Below are positions 34,061-45,865 of a DNA stretch of 64,000 bases, piece after piece. The stretch comes from Aphidius gifuensis (Eukaryota; Arthropoda; Insecta; Hymenoptera; Braconidae). Made by a program: the position numbers and the translations under genes. Location: the NCBI RefSeq assembly GCF_014905175.1, contig NC_057788.1:11229446-11293445 (forward strand). Reading direction: 5' to 3'. Below the pieces are notes generated by a model. The model made no database searches, was not told where the DNA came from, and worked only from the letters and a program-made list of their open reading frames with translations. Position 1 is the stretch's first letter. Every line of letters begins with the position of its first letter.

Positions 34061-34383
34061 GACTAAAAATTACGTGTGAATTATGTGTGATTTATGTGTA
34101 AATAAATAAATTTAAAAAAATTTTCGTCAATTTGTTCATTCTTTTTTTTTTTTTTTATGATAATACTTGTGTTTATAAAATCAATGAACAATGAACCTTT
34201 CAGAAGGTATGGATACAGGCGCGCGTAGCGCGCCAATGTGCTCGTAATAAAAAATAAAAAATCATTACATATAGCGCTTGTATTATTATTTTTCAAAATT
34301 TCTGCATCTTTTTCATCTCGTGCACATTTGATTGATATATCAATTAAATACAGAGTATTTGAATCAATTTTTATTATTTCCAG
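34061..34383. other. Junction region with GC hairpin and minus-strand gene scrap
   Basis: Contains a perfect hairpin GGCGCGC-GTA-GCGCGCC at about 34217-34233. Next, 34246-34320 matches the 3' end of the minus-strand remnant at 45850-45920 (reading EKDAEILKNNNTSA against EKDAETLENNSTTA). The following ATTTTTATTATTTCCAG is the intron 2 acceptor of copy 9. Confidence 0.5.
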
Positions 34384-34778
34384 ACTTTTAAAAAATTTGA
34401 AAATCATCGAAAGTTGACATTACATGCATGGCTTCTGTTTAGACAACATTTTTCAAAAAACAGAAGAAAAAACTACACTTGTTCATCTTAACATTGGACT
34501 ATACCTGAAGAGTTTTCTCTATTTAATAAACTCGTCAATATTTGGAATATATATCTACCTACTAATGATTCGCTCTATACAAAAGTACTCAATACTATTT
34601 TTTGTACATGCAAAAATCTAAAATATCTTGATTTGCCAATTGGTTGTTACGATATAGCTGAAATTCCTCACAAAAAATGGATAAACTTTCAAAACTTGAA
34701 ATATCTTGGTATTTCTTGTAAGATAATGCCTGACTTAGCAAATACAATTGTTGAATATTGCAAGAATTTCAAACAGTA
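34384..34778 (+). pseudogene. F-box/LRR copy 9, fragment of exon 3
   Basis: Starts correctly after a CAG acceptor (ACTTTTAAAAAATTTGAAAA) but gains 4 nt at CATGCATGGCTTC and has further indels (TGGACTATACCTGAAGAG, CTCGTCAATATTTGG). The last match is TATTGCAAGAATTTCAAACAG, after which unrelated sequence follows. Exons 1 and 2 are missing. Only about a third of exon 3 remains. Confidence 0.85.
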
Positions 34779-35853
34779 TTCTCAACTGACAGTGTAAAGA
34801 AAAATATGAAAGCCATAAAATAACATATTTATTTATCTATAATTTTATCAAAAAAAATATAACAATAATATTTTATTATATGGAAGCTTCCATACCTAGG
34901 TATAAAATTTTTTAATACATGTGCACTTAACAAGAAGTAGGCTAGGATTATTTCGATGGGATCATAAATTTTTCGATTGCGCTCATAGCAGCAAGTACTG
35001 ATCAGTAACGAAAATTTAGATAAAAAGAAAAATTTGGATAAATATATAGGACATTTCTGGGCATATTCACTATACTACTATCACTCGCTGTGATAAGACA
35101 TTTACGTCACACTTCTATACTATATCACTATCACTATATATATGGATATCACTATATATTACTGTGCAATTATGGATTTGAGAAAGTTTTACTCGTGCTC
35201 AGACACTGCCTAGTGCTATCTAGCTAAAAAATTATTGATTATTATTTTGTAAAATTATTTTCGTATCGAAAATTATATGAATTGAAAAATTACAAAAGCT
35301 GTAGGAAGCCGTACACCTAAAGTTCACCTAGGGTTCCAGGTAAAGATTGACAATTAACAATTGCATCTTATTGACAATATATTCTTTTAATAAATAACCA
35401 TTTACAAAAATAGATTGATTAATTATTCACTTGATTAATTTTTATATTTTTTTTACTAAAAACAAGTATTCATACAACCAAAAATATTTCTAAAGATTTG
35501 TCCAAAATAAAAAGCAAATATTATATTTAAAAAATCATAAATATTTTCATCCAAGTACTCAGTAAATGTATTTGATGTAGTTTGATGATGCACTGGGTTT
35601 AGCTTTTAACAGCTGACAATGAATTACATTTGTTTTATTTATTTATTTATTTTTCGACTACGACTTTGAAATATTTGAGTTAACAAAATGAAATCAATTT
35701 GAGTCAATCAAGTTTAATCAATTTGAGTCACATTGTATACAACTCGGACTATATATTTTTTTATGGTTTTTTTTGTTCATTTTAATATTCAGGTTGTAAT
35801 ACATTTAAATTCATCATAATTTATTAAAAATATATTTTCAGAATTTACTTAAA
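34779..35853. other. Spacer before copy 10 with promoter remnants
   Basis: No gene seen. 35212-35350 (GCTATCTAGCTAAAAAATTA to CACCTAGGGTTCCAGGTAAAG) is an E-box-class upstream remnant without the E-box. 35430-35640 repeats family 3' flank, and 35740-35841 resembles the UTR-intron class, ending in a TTTTCAG acceptor at 35841. The conserved GTAAAT donor is not found, so copy 10 appears to lack its first exon. Confidence 0.45.
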
Positions 35854-37731
35854 ATGAATGCGAAAGAAATATGTGTTCAAAAAGACCAACAAATCTCTGA
35901 TGATGGTGACAAGGATCAAAAAGTAGTCATCAATTCATTGAATTGTGACTCATTAGCAAAAATCATCATGTTGCTGCCAATACCAGAAAGGATAGATATG
36001 GAAGAAGGTGAATATTATTGATGAATATCAAAATAAAGTTTCTTTTTTGTTAATAAAATATCAATGCTTGTATTATTAATTTTTAAATCTGATATGTTTT
36101 ATTCGAGTTTGTAACAAATGGAAAGAGGCATGTCAACTAGCTTGGTATGACATTAAAAAATACAAATGTGAATCATTAATTGGACGTTCTTATGATAATC
36201 GTTTGTTGACACAATCATACCTTGAGAAAATATTATTGAGATGTGGTAATTATCTGAAAGAATTGTCTCTCTCAGATGTTTGTGATTCAAGTATTATGCC
36301 ATTTGTTGGTGATCACTGTAAAAATTTGACATCCTTGGAATGTAAATTTGATGATAATTCCCTAATTGATAATGCTGATCACTTTGTTCAAGCATTTACA
36401 CAGTTGGATAAATTAAAATGCATTAAAATAACTATAAATCACATTACTGAAAAGACAATTAATCTCTCTGCAATAATTGATAGCCTTCCAGAAGAAATTA
36501 ATGTAATTCATTTATTTTCTAAACCTCTCTGGAATCGAAAACAAAATGATTCCATGGTAAGTTGTTATTAAATATTAATTGTTTATGTATCACCAGTGAC
36601 AAAAAATACTATCAATTAAGTGCAAATTATTTAAATAAATTTTTATTATTTGCAGACTGTTCAAAGATTCAGAAATCTTCTCAATTATCATCAGTTGGCC
36701 TGTGTTTAGACAACATAAACCTAGAAGAAATAGCAGGTATAACAACACTTGTTCATCTTAACATTGATTATATGATATACACACAAACCTTTCTATTTAA
36801 TAAACTCGTTAATTTGGAGTTTATCGACTTAACGATGAATATTGAGTATGAGGCGAAAAAACTTGTCTACCAAAGTACTTGAGACTATTTTTGTACATGC
36901 AAAAATCTAAAAATATCGAGAAATGGATAAATTTTCAAAACTTGGAATATTGGTATTTTGTAGCATAGCACCTGACGTAGCCAATACAATTGTTGAATGT
37001 TGCAAGAATTTAAAACATTTAAGAATTAAAAGTAACATTATAATGGATACTGCTTTTAAAAAAAGTTAACAGAGTTAGAAAATCTTGAATGTTTAATATT
37101 AGATTATATGTTTGGTCTTCATGATGAATCAATAACTGCAATTACAAACAATTGTAAAAAACTTAAACGTTTAGAAATTGCTCAATGTATAATAGAACCA
37201 GCTATTGATGATGACCGACTGTCTTCTCTATCTGTTCTTGATCAGATATCAAAATTACAATATCTTGAACACCTATGTTTGCGTAAGGCATTAGAGCTTG
37301 ATAGTACAATTATTGCTATTGCTAATAATTGTAAGAATCTGAAAGTTTTGATATCAGAGCTTGCAGTAATATTACTGAAACAGCTCTATGTAATATCAAA
37401 CTTGAAAAATTTAGAAAACTAAATGTAAGCTTTTTCATATAATTCTGACAGCTTCCTTATCAAATTGAAAGGATTGAAAGAATTGCATTGTGAAATTTGC
37501 AAGAACCTTACTGATACGGGTATCATTCAATTTATAAAATAATCCAGATCTTGAAAAGATTTGTGTCAGGGTATAGATAATATTACAACCGATACGGTTA
37601 TTGCTGCAGATCAGGCAACTAACAATCGTACAAATGGTATAATTTTACACATAACAATGTGTAGCCCGTTATTAGTAGAAGCTTCTAAGTCAATAATTAC
37701 ATCTCAATGGTTGGTTGTTGAAGAGATTTAA
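35854..37731 (+). pseudogene. F-box/LRR copy 10, frameshifted exon 3
   Basis: Exon 1 (35854-36007) and exon 2 (36108-36556) are open and in phase: MNAKEICVQKDQQ, INSLNCDSLAKIIMLLPIPE, then VCNKWKEACQLAWYDI. The intron 1 acceptor is GAG rather than TAG. Exon 3 starts at 36656, but one A is lost in CTTCTCAATTATCATC, so a stop follows within 17 codons. More indels follow (TTAACATTGATTATATG, GCGAAAAAACTTG, ATTTTTGTACATG, TTTATAAAATAATCC, GTCAGGGTATAG) as well as a deletion at AAAAATATCGAGAAATGG. Early exon 3 matches copy 3; later exon 3 matches copy 12. The F-box half could still be translated. Confidence 0.9.
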
Positions 37732-38319
37732 TTATGGTTATCACATACGTTTCTTTTTAATTTACGCGTAATGATCTTATATATTTATTCTAAAACATAT
37801 ACAATACGTTACCAAGTCAATGATATGCAAAGGCATATTGTAAAAGAATATTTTCATTTTAACTTGTTGATACTTACAAATTTTAAGTGAGGTAAATTTA
37901 TTGAGAATATCTTATTAGAATAATATATCCTTCTAATAAACAATCATCAACAAAAATAAATTGATTATATTCACCTGAACAAGTATTCATACAGCCAAAG
38001 TATTTATAAAGATTTGTCATAATTAAAAACAAATATTATATTTTGGTTTGAATTTTAACAGCTGACACAATTACAGCACAATCTATGTGTTTCTACCATT
38101 TATAACTAATTTATAATTTTTTATTCACAATTATTTAAACTTTTGACTAAAACTTTGATAAATGCATTGTCAATGTAAATAAATTATGTAACTGTAATTC
38201 CTTAGCTCTATCTTTTTTTCAGCTACTGCTTTTCTAAAGACATTTTTATAATTTTATTTATTCAATAAATAAAATACTTTTTTTGAAAAAATAAAAATGG
38301 CCAAGGAAAGGATGTAGCT
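37732..38319. other. 3' flank of copy 10
   Basis: Family flank with AACAGCTGACA block near 38055. GTAACTGTAATTCCTTAGCTC (38189) is repeated at about 39881, beyond the next element. No gene seen. Confidence 0.5.
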
Positions 38320-38336
38320 ACCCGGGAAAAACGATT

Positions 38337-38830
38337 TGTATACAACCATATACAACCATATACAACCATATACAACCATATACAACCATATACAATCATA
38401 TACAATCATATACAAACATATACAATCGTATATAGATGTATATGGAAAGTTGATTATTTTAGTGACTTTGTATACAACCTTCTACAGTTGTATATAAGTT
38501 TCTACAATCATATAAACTTGTATATAAGTTTATACAATCATATAAACTTGTATATAAGTTTACACAATCATATAAACTTGTATATAAGTTTATACAACTA
38601 TATAAACTTGTATATGAGGTATAAACTGTTTGTATACAACAATATACAACTATATACAACCATATACAACCATATACAACTATATACAACCATATACAAC
38701 TATATACAACCATATACAACTATATACAACCATATACAATCATATACAACCATATACAACTATATACAACCATATACAATCATATACAACTATGTACAAC
38801 TATATACAATCATATACAACCATACAACTT
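38337..38830. repeat. Tandem arrays: 10-bp TATACAACCA and 30-bp units
   Basis: 38337-38430 and 38630-38825 are TATACAACCA, TATACAACTA and TATACAATCA decamers. Between them, 38491-38612 is about four copies of a 30-bp unit TATATAAGTTTATACAATCA plus TATAAACTTG. Looser copies continue to 39050 and, inverted, at 39595-39810. Confidence 0.9.
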
Positions 38831-39403
38831 GGTAGCTTATTACATCTTGTATACAATCATGGTTATATACAAACATATATGGACATATACAACTGCATAT
38901 ATTTATATATGTTTATATATAAATTTATAAAATCATATACAACTATACAACTTGGTAGCTTACTTCATTTATCTTGTATACAATTATATATGGTTACATA
39001 CAAACATATATGGACATTTTTAAAATTATATACAATTTTACAACTCAGTAGCACATTGAAGACTGACCAACCTATGACTTGCCATTCATCGATTTTTATT
39101 CGGGTCACTAAGACGGATTTTTTTTCATTCTTTCCATGTATATATGAAAATATATTAAGAACCGCTATTATGTATTTAATATTGGAAGGGTGTTTGTTTA
39201 ATTATATATAACAGCTACTTATTTTTTTTACGAAACGAAAATTTCAGGGATAAAAAATTTTTTTCATAAATTATGACAATACATTCCGGGGTATACGAAA
39301 CAAATGAAATTCATATATCGGCCGAGTGTTAGTTGATCCTTGGATTGCTATGATTATAATGAATATTTAAGTAGAACAAATTTTCCTAATTTTCGATTGT
39401 AGC

Positions 39404-39472
39404 TGCCGTGGTTAGGTAAGTAAGGCTCTGGAGTTTCAACTAGAAGATACCGTGTTCAAGTCCCGGTAAAGT
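39404..39472 (+). other. tRNA-like segment (SINE head or decayed tRNA)
   Basis: GCCGTGGTTAGGTAAGTAAG through AACTAGAAGATACC to GTGTTCAAGTCCCGGTAAAG. The GTTCAAGTCCCGG stretch fits an internal pol III B box and T-arm, and the first part resembles an A box with a shortened D arm. The acceptor stem does not close well (GCCGTGG against GGTAAAGTC), so it is not a good tRNA gene. It lies in the middle of the 38320-39827 element. Confidence 0.35.
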
Positions 39473-39994
39473 CAAGTATTTATGGTGTAATTTTTTCGGT
39501 CAAATAAATCATTAAATATATAAACAAAAAGATTAAATTGTTTAAATAATTATAAATTTTTTTTTTTTTATGATATTAATAAATTTTTGAAAGTCACGGC
39601 ATATAAACTTGTATACAACTATCTTTGTTTGTATACAACTATCTATGTTTGTATACAACCATTCTTGAATTTGATCTATAAATTCCATATATGGTTGTAT
39701 ACAACTGTATACAACTTTATAAATTTGTATACAGAAAATGGCGATATACAACTGTATGAATTTATATACAATCATATATGGTTGTATATGATTGTATATG
39801 GTTGTATACAAACCGTTTTTCCCGGGTAAGGAAAAGATGTAACTAAGAAATTATTGTAGCTTGAAACATAATTTTTTTGGCAACTGTAATTCCTTAGCTC
39901 CCCCTTTTTTTAATGTACATATTGATTGTTTGGCTATTATTGAGTCTAAGAAAATATTTAACAGCTAAGTGAAAAGTCGAGCAGCTTTTATTTA

Positions 39995-40265
39995 CTATTA
40001 ATTGTATGTACAATATTTGATGGGTGCATGTGTGAGTGAGAGAAGAATACACCAATTATGTGCCAATATGTATGTTATCTAGCCACCAGCTATCTCTGGT
40101 GACACCACCCATGCATTAGCTAAGCATCTTCTTCCAAGCCTTCCAAGTTCCAGCAAAGTGCAGCTAAGTTTTATTACCCAAGTTTGCCCAAGTTCACCTT
40201 TCAGTCTTATTATCTTTATGTCAGTGTTCTCCACCCAGCTGCTCCACGCTATAGAAAATATAGGT
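39995..40265. repeat. Dispersed spacer repeat, copy 2 of 3
   Basis: Shares TGGGTGCATGTGTGAGTGAG, GTGCCAATATGTATGTTATC, CATCTTCTTCCAAG and CACGCTATAGAAAATATA with 59160-59415 and most of it with 26650-26815. It leads into the upstream region of copy 11, as the third copy leads into copy 15. Confidence 0.75.
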
Positions 40266-40430
40266 AAACATAACCTTACTTTAAAATAATTTTTTAATTG
40301 TTATCATTAGAATAAATTGCAATAATAATACAATAATATACAAAAACAAATATCAATTTAAATAATAATATTTATCAGTGCTTTCAATAGAAAAGAAGAA
40401 AAATAGCTAAACTAATTCAGGTAAATCGAA

Positions 40431-40726
40431 ATTTATAATTTTAACAATTGAGTGCATTTATAAAATTTATAATAATATAAAAATATATAAAAATAGAGAT
40501 GATAAAAATGTACATACAAAAAAAAAGTCATGTTTTTGTGCCACCGTCCAACACTGATTTTATCATTCTAGTTTTATTCTACGTTCAGTATTTCAAGATG
40601 TGTTTTATTTGCCATTTTTTTTATCTTGATTGATCTAGATTTTGGAACATATTTTTATTTATTTTATTATTCTGGCGGTAATACATTTAAATTTATTATT
40701 AGTTTTTATTAAAATTATGTTCTTAG
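40431..40726 (+). promoter_or_regulatory. 5' UTR intron of copy 11
   Basis: Donor ATTCAG|GTAAATCGAAATTTATAATT and acceptor ATGTTCTTAG|AATTTACTCAAAATG, 296 nt. Nearly the same sequence stands before copy 15. Confidence 0.55.
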
Positions 40727-40738
40727 AATTTACTCAAA

Positions 40739-42610
40739 ATGAGCGTGAAAAGAAAACGTATTGAGAAAGATCAACAAACCTCTGATAATGATGACAAGGA
40801 TCAACAAGTTATCGTCAATTTACTTCCAAAAATTTTTATGCCACTGTCAATACCAGAAAGGATAGACTTTGAAGAAGGTATATATTATCATCAAAATAAA
40901 GTTTCTTTTTTGTAAATAAAATATCAATAATTCTATTATTAAATTTTTAATCTGATACGTTCTATTCTAGTTTTTACCAAATGGAAAGATGTATATCAAC
41001 AAGCTTGGTGTGACATTACAAAATACAAATGTGAATCATCGATTGGACGTTCTTATGATAACCGTTTGTTGACACAATCATACCTCGAGAAAATTTTATT
41101 AAGATGCGGAATTTATTTGAAAGAATTGTCTCTCTCATATATTTGCAATTCAAGTATCATGCCATTTCTTGGTGATCACTGTAAAAATTTAACAAGTCTT
41201 GAATGTACATTTGACGTCAAGTCATTAATTCATAATACTGATGACTTTGTTCAAGCATTTACACAGTTGGATAAATTAAAATGTATTAAAATATCAGTAA
41301 ATCACCATAGAGATTACTATGATGAAACAATTAGTCTTGTTGAAATGATTGATAGTCTTCCAGAAGAAATTAATGAAATTCATATACTTTATAGATGTCG
41401 GTGGGGCAATATACGATCAGCTCTTTTCGTAAGTTGTTATTGAATACCAATTAGTCGTTTATTACTAGTAACAAACAATCAAACACAAATTATTTAAATA
41501 AATTTCTATATTATTTTCAGATTTTGAAAAAATTTAAAAAGCTTCAAAAATTGACTTTACATGGCCTCGGTTTAGACAACTTGATTCTTCAAGAAATAGG
41601 AGAAAAAACAACCCTTGTTCATCTTGACATTGAACTATATGATGAACGCATAGGGTTTCCTCTATTTGACAAACTCATTAACTTACAATATATTAAAATA
41701 AAAATTGAAGATAGGTCAGATGAAGATACAGAGAAACTCTCTAAAATACTACTCAACACGATTTTTCGTACATGTAAAAATCTAAAACATCTTGATATTC
41801 CACATAGTCATTTTGATGTAGCTGAAATTCCTCTCAAAAGATGGATAAACTTTCAAAATTTAGAATATCTTTGTTTACCTTGCGATGAATTATCGCCTCA
41901 CCTAGCAGATACAATTGTTAAATATTGCAAGAATCTAAAATACTTGAGTATAACATATACCTACAAACGTGGTTTATTAAATGAATATGCTGTAAAAAAA
42001 TTAACAGAGTTGGAAAAATCTTTGAAAGTATTCTTATTAATAAAATTCCATTATTTGAGATTATATTGATGATGGTGACCTGTCTTCTCCATCTGTTCTT
42101 GATGAGTTGTCAAAACTACAATATCTTGAACATCTAAACTTGCGTAATTCAAAAAATCTTAAAGATAGTACAATTATTGCTATTGCTAATAATTGTAAAA
42201 ACCTAAAAAGTTTAGATATCCATGATACCAGTCCTTGTATTACTGAGACAGCTTTAATTGCTTTAACAAACTTGAAAAATTTAGAAAAACTAAACGTAGG
42301 CAATCATCTTATTTCAGACAGCTTCATTATCAGGTTAAGAGGATTAAAACAATTGGATTGTTCTTATTGCGACAAACTTACTAATGCTGGTATTATTCAA
42401 TTTATAAAAAATAATCCAGATCTTTCAATGATTGACGTCTCAGATATAAATAATATTACAATTGACTTGATTATTGGTGCTGATCAGGCAACTAAAAATC
42501 GTACAAATGGTATCATTTTATACATAACAACAAACGATATGTCAATAATAGATGCTTCTAAGCCAATAATTAAATCTCAATGGTTGGCTGTTTTTGTAAA
42601 TTACTTTTAA
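40739..42610 (+). pseudogene. F-box/LRR copy 11, frameshift and internal deletion in exon 3
   Basis: Exons 40739-40877 and 40971-41428 are open and in phase. The F-box is shortened: after QQVIVN it reads LLPKIFMPLSIPERIDFEE, lacking the eight residues SLDYDSLA found in intact copies, and exon 2 has VFTKWKDVYQQAWCDI. Exon 3 (from 41521) is open to GAGTTGGAAAAATCTTTG near 42017, where an extra A and a loss of about 100 nt change frame. A stop follows at 42067. A long second frame (from about 42065 to the TAA at 42608-42610) keeps the remaining LRRs and DQATKNRTNG. A single assembly error could explain the extra A, but not the deletion. Confidence 0.85.
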
Positions 42611-43552
42611 ATTAATCGTATACCTTTCTCTCCTATTTATACGTGTAATGAAGTTATAGAATTCTTCTATAACATATTCTTAAAAATACATACAAAATAT
42701 GTTACCAAGTCGAAGACATTGTATACTATAACATTATTAGTAATACTTGTTCTCTTTATTACTTGAAATTATAAAAATTCAAATGTCAATGTTAATATTT
42801 TTGTAAAACAAAGTTCAATAATAAAAATACTTTCTTCAATAATTTTTTGTATGGAACAATTTATTTTTACTATTAATCGTACATATGTGATTAGTAATCA
42901 CTGATTACAAGTTTTTAAAAACTATATTTTTATATTTTTTTACTAAAAACTAGTATTCATACAGCCAAAAACATTTATAAAGATTTGTCGAAAAATAAAA
43001 AGCGATCATTATATTTAAAAAATCATAAATATTTTCATCCAAGTACTCAGTAAAATTATTTGATGTAGTTTGATGATTTACTGGCTTTAACTTTTATCAG
43101 CTGACAATGCATTACATTTGGTTTATATATATTTTTTGACTACAATTTTGATTAATTAAATTAAATAGTTGAGTTATCAAGATTCAAAACTATGTTGGTA
43201 ACGTAGACTTCCAACTGGGATCACGTTATCCCACAAGTGGATTTTTTTTTTTTTACATTTATATCCATTTATATTAATCCATATCAATGCATATAAATTT
43301 ATTATCTTTATTTATTAAAGGTTAAGTAACAAATAACAATACATAGCACTGTACAAATGTAGCACTGTGTAGCACATTAAACGCTCAAACGTACGAAATT
43401 GTCTAATTAAAAGCGATCATCAAATTAATACATTTACTTTTTTTTTTAAATTCGTTACCAAGTAAATGACATGACACACATTGTCTAGTGAAAAAGAACA
43501 AAATTTATTGCATCAACTACTAAATTTTCACCTAATCGAAGGATCAATTACG
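42611..43552. other. 3' flank of copy 11 and upstream of copy 12
   Basis: Family flank to about 43110, then from GTTGGTAACGTAGACTTCCA (43193) the shared upstream block of the UTR-intron class, ending with the presumed untranslated exon TTTATTGCATCAACTACTAA to CAATTACG (43552). No gene seen. Confidence 0.5.
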
Positions 43553-43764
43553 GTAAATAAAAATTAATAATTTAACTAATTGTATTTATAAAACCATCAC
43601 GTGTATCAAGTGTATTTTGACATGTTGCATAACAATCAATGTTGTTTCGCTTTAAATATATATTTATTGATGTTGATTTTACTGGTTAATCATCAACTTT
43701 TAATTGATCTGTATCTTGGACTATATATTTTTTTATGGTTATTTTTGTTCATTTTATTATTTAG
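43553..43764 (+). promoter_or_regulatory. 5' UTR intron of copy 12
   Basis: Donor TTACG|GTAAATAAAAATTAATAATT, acceptor ATTTTATTATTTAG|GTTGAAAAAATG, 212 nt. Interior shares TGACATGTTGCATAACA and GATGTTGATTTTACTGG with the corresponding introns of copies 6 and 14. Confidence 0.55.
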
Positions 43765-43773
43765 GTTGAAAAA

Positions 43774-45701
43774 ATGTGTGTTGAGAAAGACCTACAAATC
43801 TCTGATGATGGTGACAAGGATCCTAAAGTTGTTATCAACTCACTGGACTACGACTCATTAGCTAAAATCATCGTGCTGCTGCCAATAGCTGAAATGATAG
43901 ACATGGAAAAAGGTATATATAAACATCAAAATTAAAATTTCTTTTGTTAATAAAATATCAACGTTTATATTATTAAGTTTTAAATTTGATGCGTTTTATA
44001 CTAGTTTGTACCAAATGGAAAGAGGCATGTCGACTAGCTTGGTATAACATTAACAAATACAAATGTGAATCATCAATTGGGCGTTCTTATGATAACCGTT
44101 TGTTGACACAATCATACCTCGAGAAAATATTATTAAGATGTGGTAATTATCTGAAAGAATTGTCTCTCTCAGATGTTTGTGATTCAAGTATTATGCCATT
44201 TGTGAGTGATCACTGTAAAAATTTAACAAGTCTTGAATGTGAATTTGACGTCAAGTCATTAATTCATAATACTGATGACTTTGTTCGAGCATTTACACAG
44301 TTGGATAAATTAAAATGTATTAAAATATTAGTGAATCACCATACAGATTACATTGATAAAACAATTAGTCTTGTTGAAATGATTAATAGTCTTCCAGAAG
44401 AAATTAATGAAATTCATATACTTAATAAATATTGGTGGTACGGTAAACAAGCACTTCGTTTCGTAAGTTGTTAATAAATACAAATTAGTTGTTTATCACC
44501 AGTGACAAACATTACTATCAATTTAATACAAATTATTCAAATAATTTTTTATTACTTTTAGACTCTCCAAAGATTCAAAAATCTTCAACAATTATCATTA
44601 GTTGGCCTCTGTTTAGACGACATAAACCTACAAGAATTAGCAGACATAACAACACTTGTTCATCTTAACATTGGATTATATGATATACACACAAACCTTT
44701 CTCTATTTAATAAACTCGTTAATTTAGAGTATATTGACTTAACGATGGGTACAGCGTTTGAGGAAGCGAAGAACCTCTCCACAGAAATACTCAATACTAT
44801 TTTTTGTACGTGCAAAAGTCTAAAACATCTTGATATTCCATTAGGTCCTTATGATGTAGCTAAAATTTCTCTCAAGAAATGGATAAATTTTCAAAACTTG
44901 GAATATCATGGTTTTTCTTGTAATATAACGCTCGACTTAGCAAATACAATTGTTGAATATTGCAAGAATTTAAAACACTTGCGAATACATAATAGTAATC
45001 TTTACCCTATGAATAATACCGCTGTAAAAAAGTTGACGAAATTGGAAAATCTTGAATGTTTAATTCTTTTTATAGTTCAGCTTCTCGAGGAATCAATAAT
45101 CGCAATTTCAAACAATTGTAAAAAACTCAAGCGTTTAGAAATTCCTTCTTGTATTATAGTACCATCTATTGATGGTAACTTATTTTCTTTTTCATCTGTT
45201 TTTGATGAGCTATCAAAATTGGAATATCTTGAACATCTATATTTACGTACGGCATCAAAGCTTGAAGATAGTTCAATTATTGCTATAGCTAATAATTGTA
45301 AGAACCTAAAAAGTTTAGATATTCGAAGTTGTAAAGGTATTACTGAGACAGCTCTCGTTGCTTTATTGAGCTTGAAAAATTTAAAAAAACTTTATGTAAG
45401 CTTTCTTCATATAATTACTGACAGCTTCCTTATCAAATTGAAAGGATTGAAAGAATTGCATTGTGAAATTTGCAAGAATCTTACTGATACGGGTATCATT
45501 CAATTTATAAAAAATAATCCAGATCTCGAAAAGATTTTTGTCAGGGGTATAGATAATATTACTATTGATATGGTTATTGGTGCTGATCAGGCAACTAAAA
45601 ATCGTACAAATGGTATTATTTTACAAATAGGAATATTTGATCCGTCAATAATAGAAGCTTCTAAGTCAATAATTACATCTCAATGGTTGATTGTTGGTTA
45701 G
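43774..45701 (+). CDS. F-box/LRR family copy 12, complete
   Basis: Exons 43774-43912, 44005-44462 and 44562-45701 give 578 residues. Introns 43913-44004 and 44463-44561 are GT-AG. The N-terminus is short (MCVEKDLQISDDGDK), lacking the SAKRI-type segment of other copies because a small deletion moved the start. The F-box is INSLDYDSLAKIIVLLPIAE joined to VCTKWKEACRLAWYNI, with the usual PERID changed to AEMID. Exon 2 has the DVKSLIHNTDDFVRAF variant shared with copy 11. Exon 2 ends on a TTC codon before the GTAAGT donor rather than ATG, also as in copy 11. The C-terminus has DQATKNRTNG and TSQWLIVG. Confidence 0.88.
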
Positions 45702-45865
45702 ATTTAATTATAGTTATATACTTTTCTTTCTAATGTACGCGTAATATTCTTCAATAATTTATTCTTAAAAACATATTCAAAACGATATTGTGAAGACATT
45801 GTAAAATAACATTTTTATTGTAAATAACTTGTTTTCTGTAAAATAATAAAAAATAAAAAAAAACA
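45702..45865. other. 3' flank of copy 12
   Basis: Short family-type flank that meets the minus-strand remnant at about 45850. No gene seen. Confidence 0.5.

Larger units (their letters stand above)
38320..39827. mobile_element. 1.5-kb element with ACCCGGGAAAAACG inverted ends, filled with TATACAACCA repeats
   Basis: Left end ACCCGGGAAAAACGATTTGT continuing ATACAACCATATAC (38320-38353); right end is the inverse, finishing GTTTTTCCCGGGT at 39827, about 34 nt with one mismatch. It is flanked by AAGGAAAGGATGTAGCT (38303-38319) and AAGGAAAAGATGTAACT (39828-39844), 15 of 17 identical. The interior is tandem 10-bp and 30-bp repeats on both sides of a non-repetitive middle (39040-39590). Long open frames here translate to YTTIYNHIQ repeats, an effect of period-10 DNA that gives period-10 protein, so I do not call them genes. 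Confidence 0.75.

Noticed and set aside
38459..39211. Frames translating to YTTIYNHIQ or CIWLYIVVY repeats as a repetitive surface protein
   Set aside because: The DNA is a period-10 tandem repeat open in several frames on both strands, lies between inverted ends of an element, and has no non-repeat protein domain.
39404..39472. A functional tRNA gene
   Set aside because: Acceptor stem does not pair and the D arm is short; reported only as tRNA-like.
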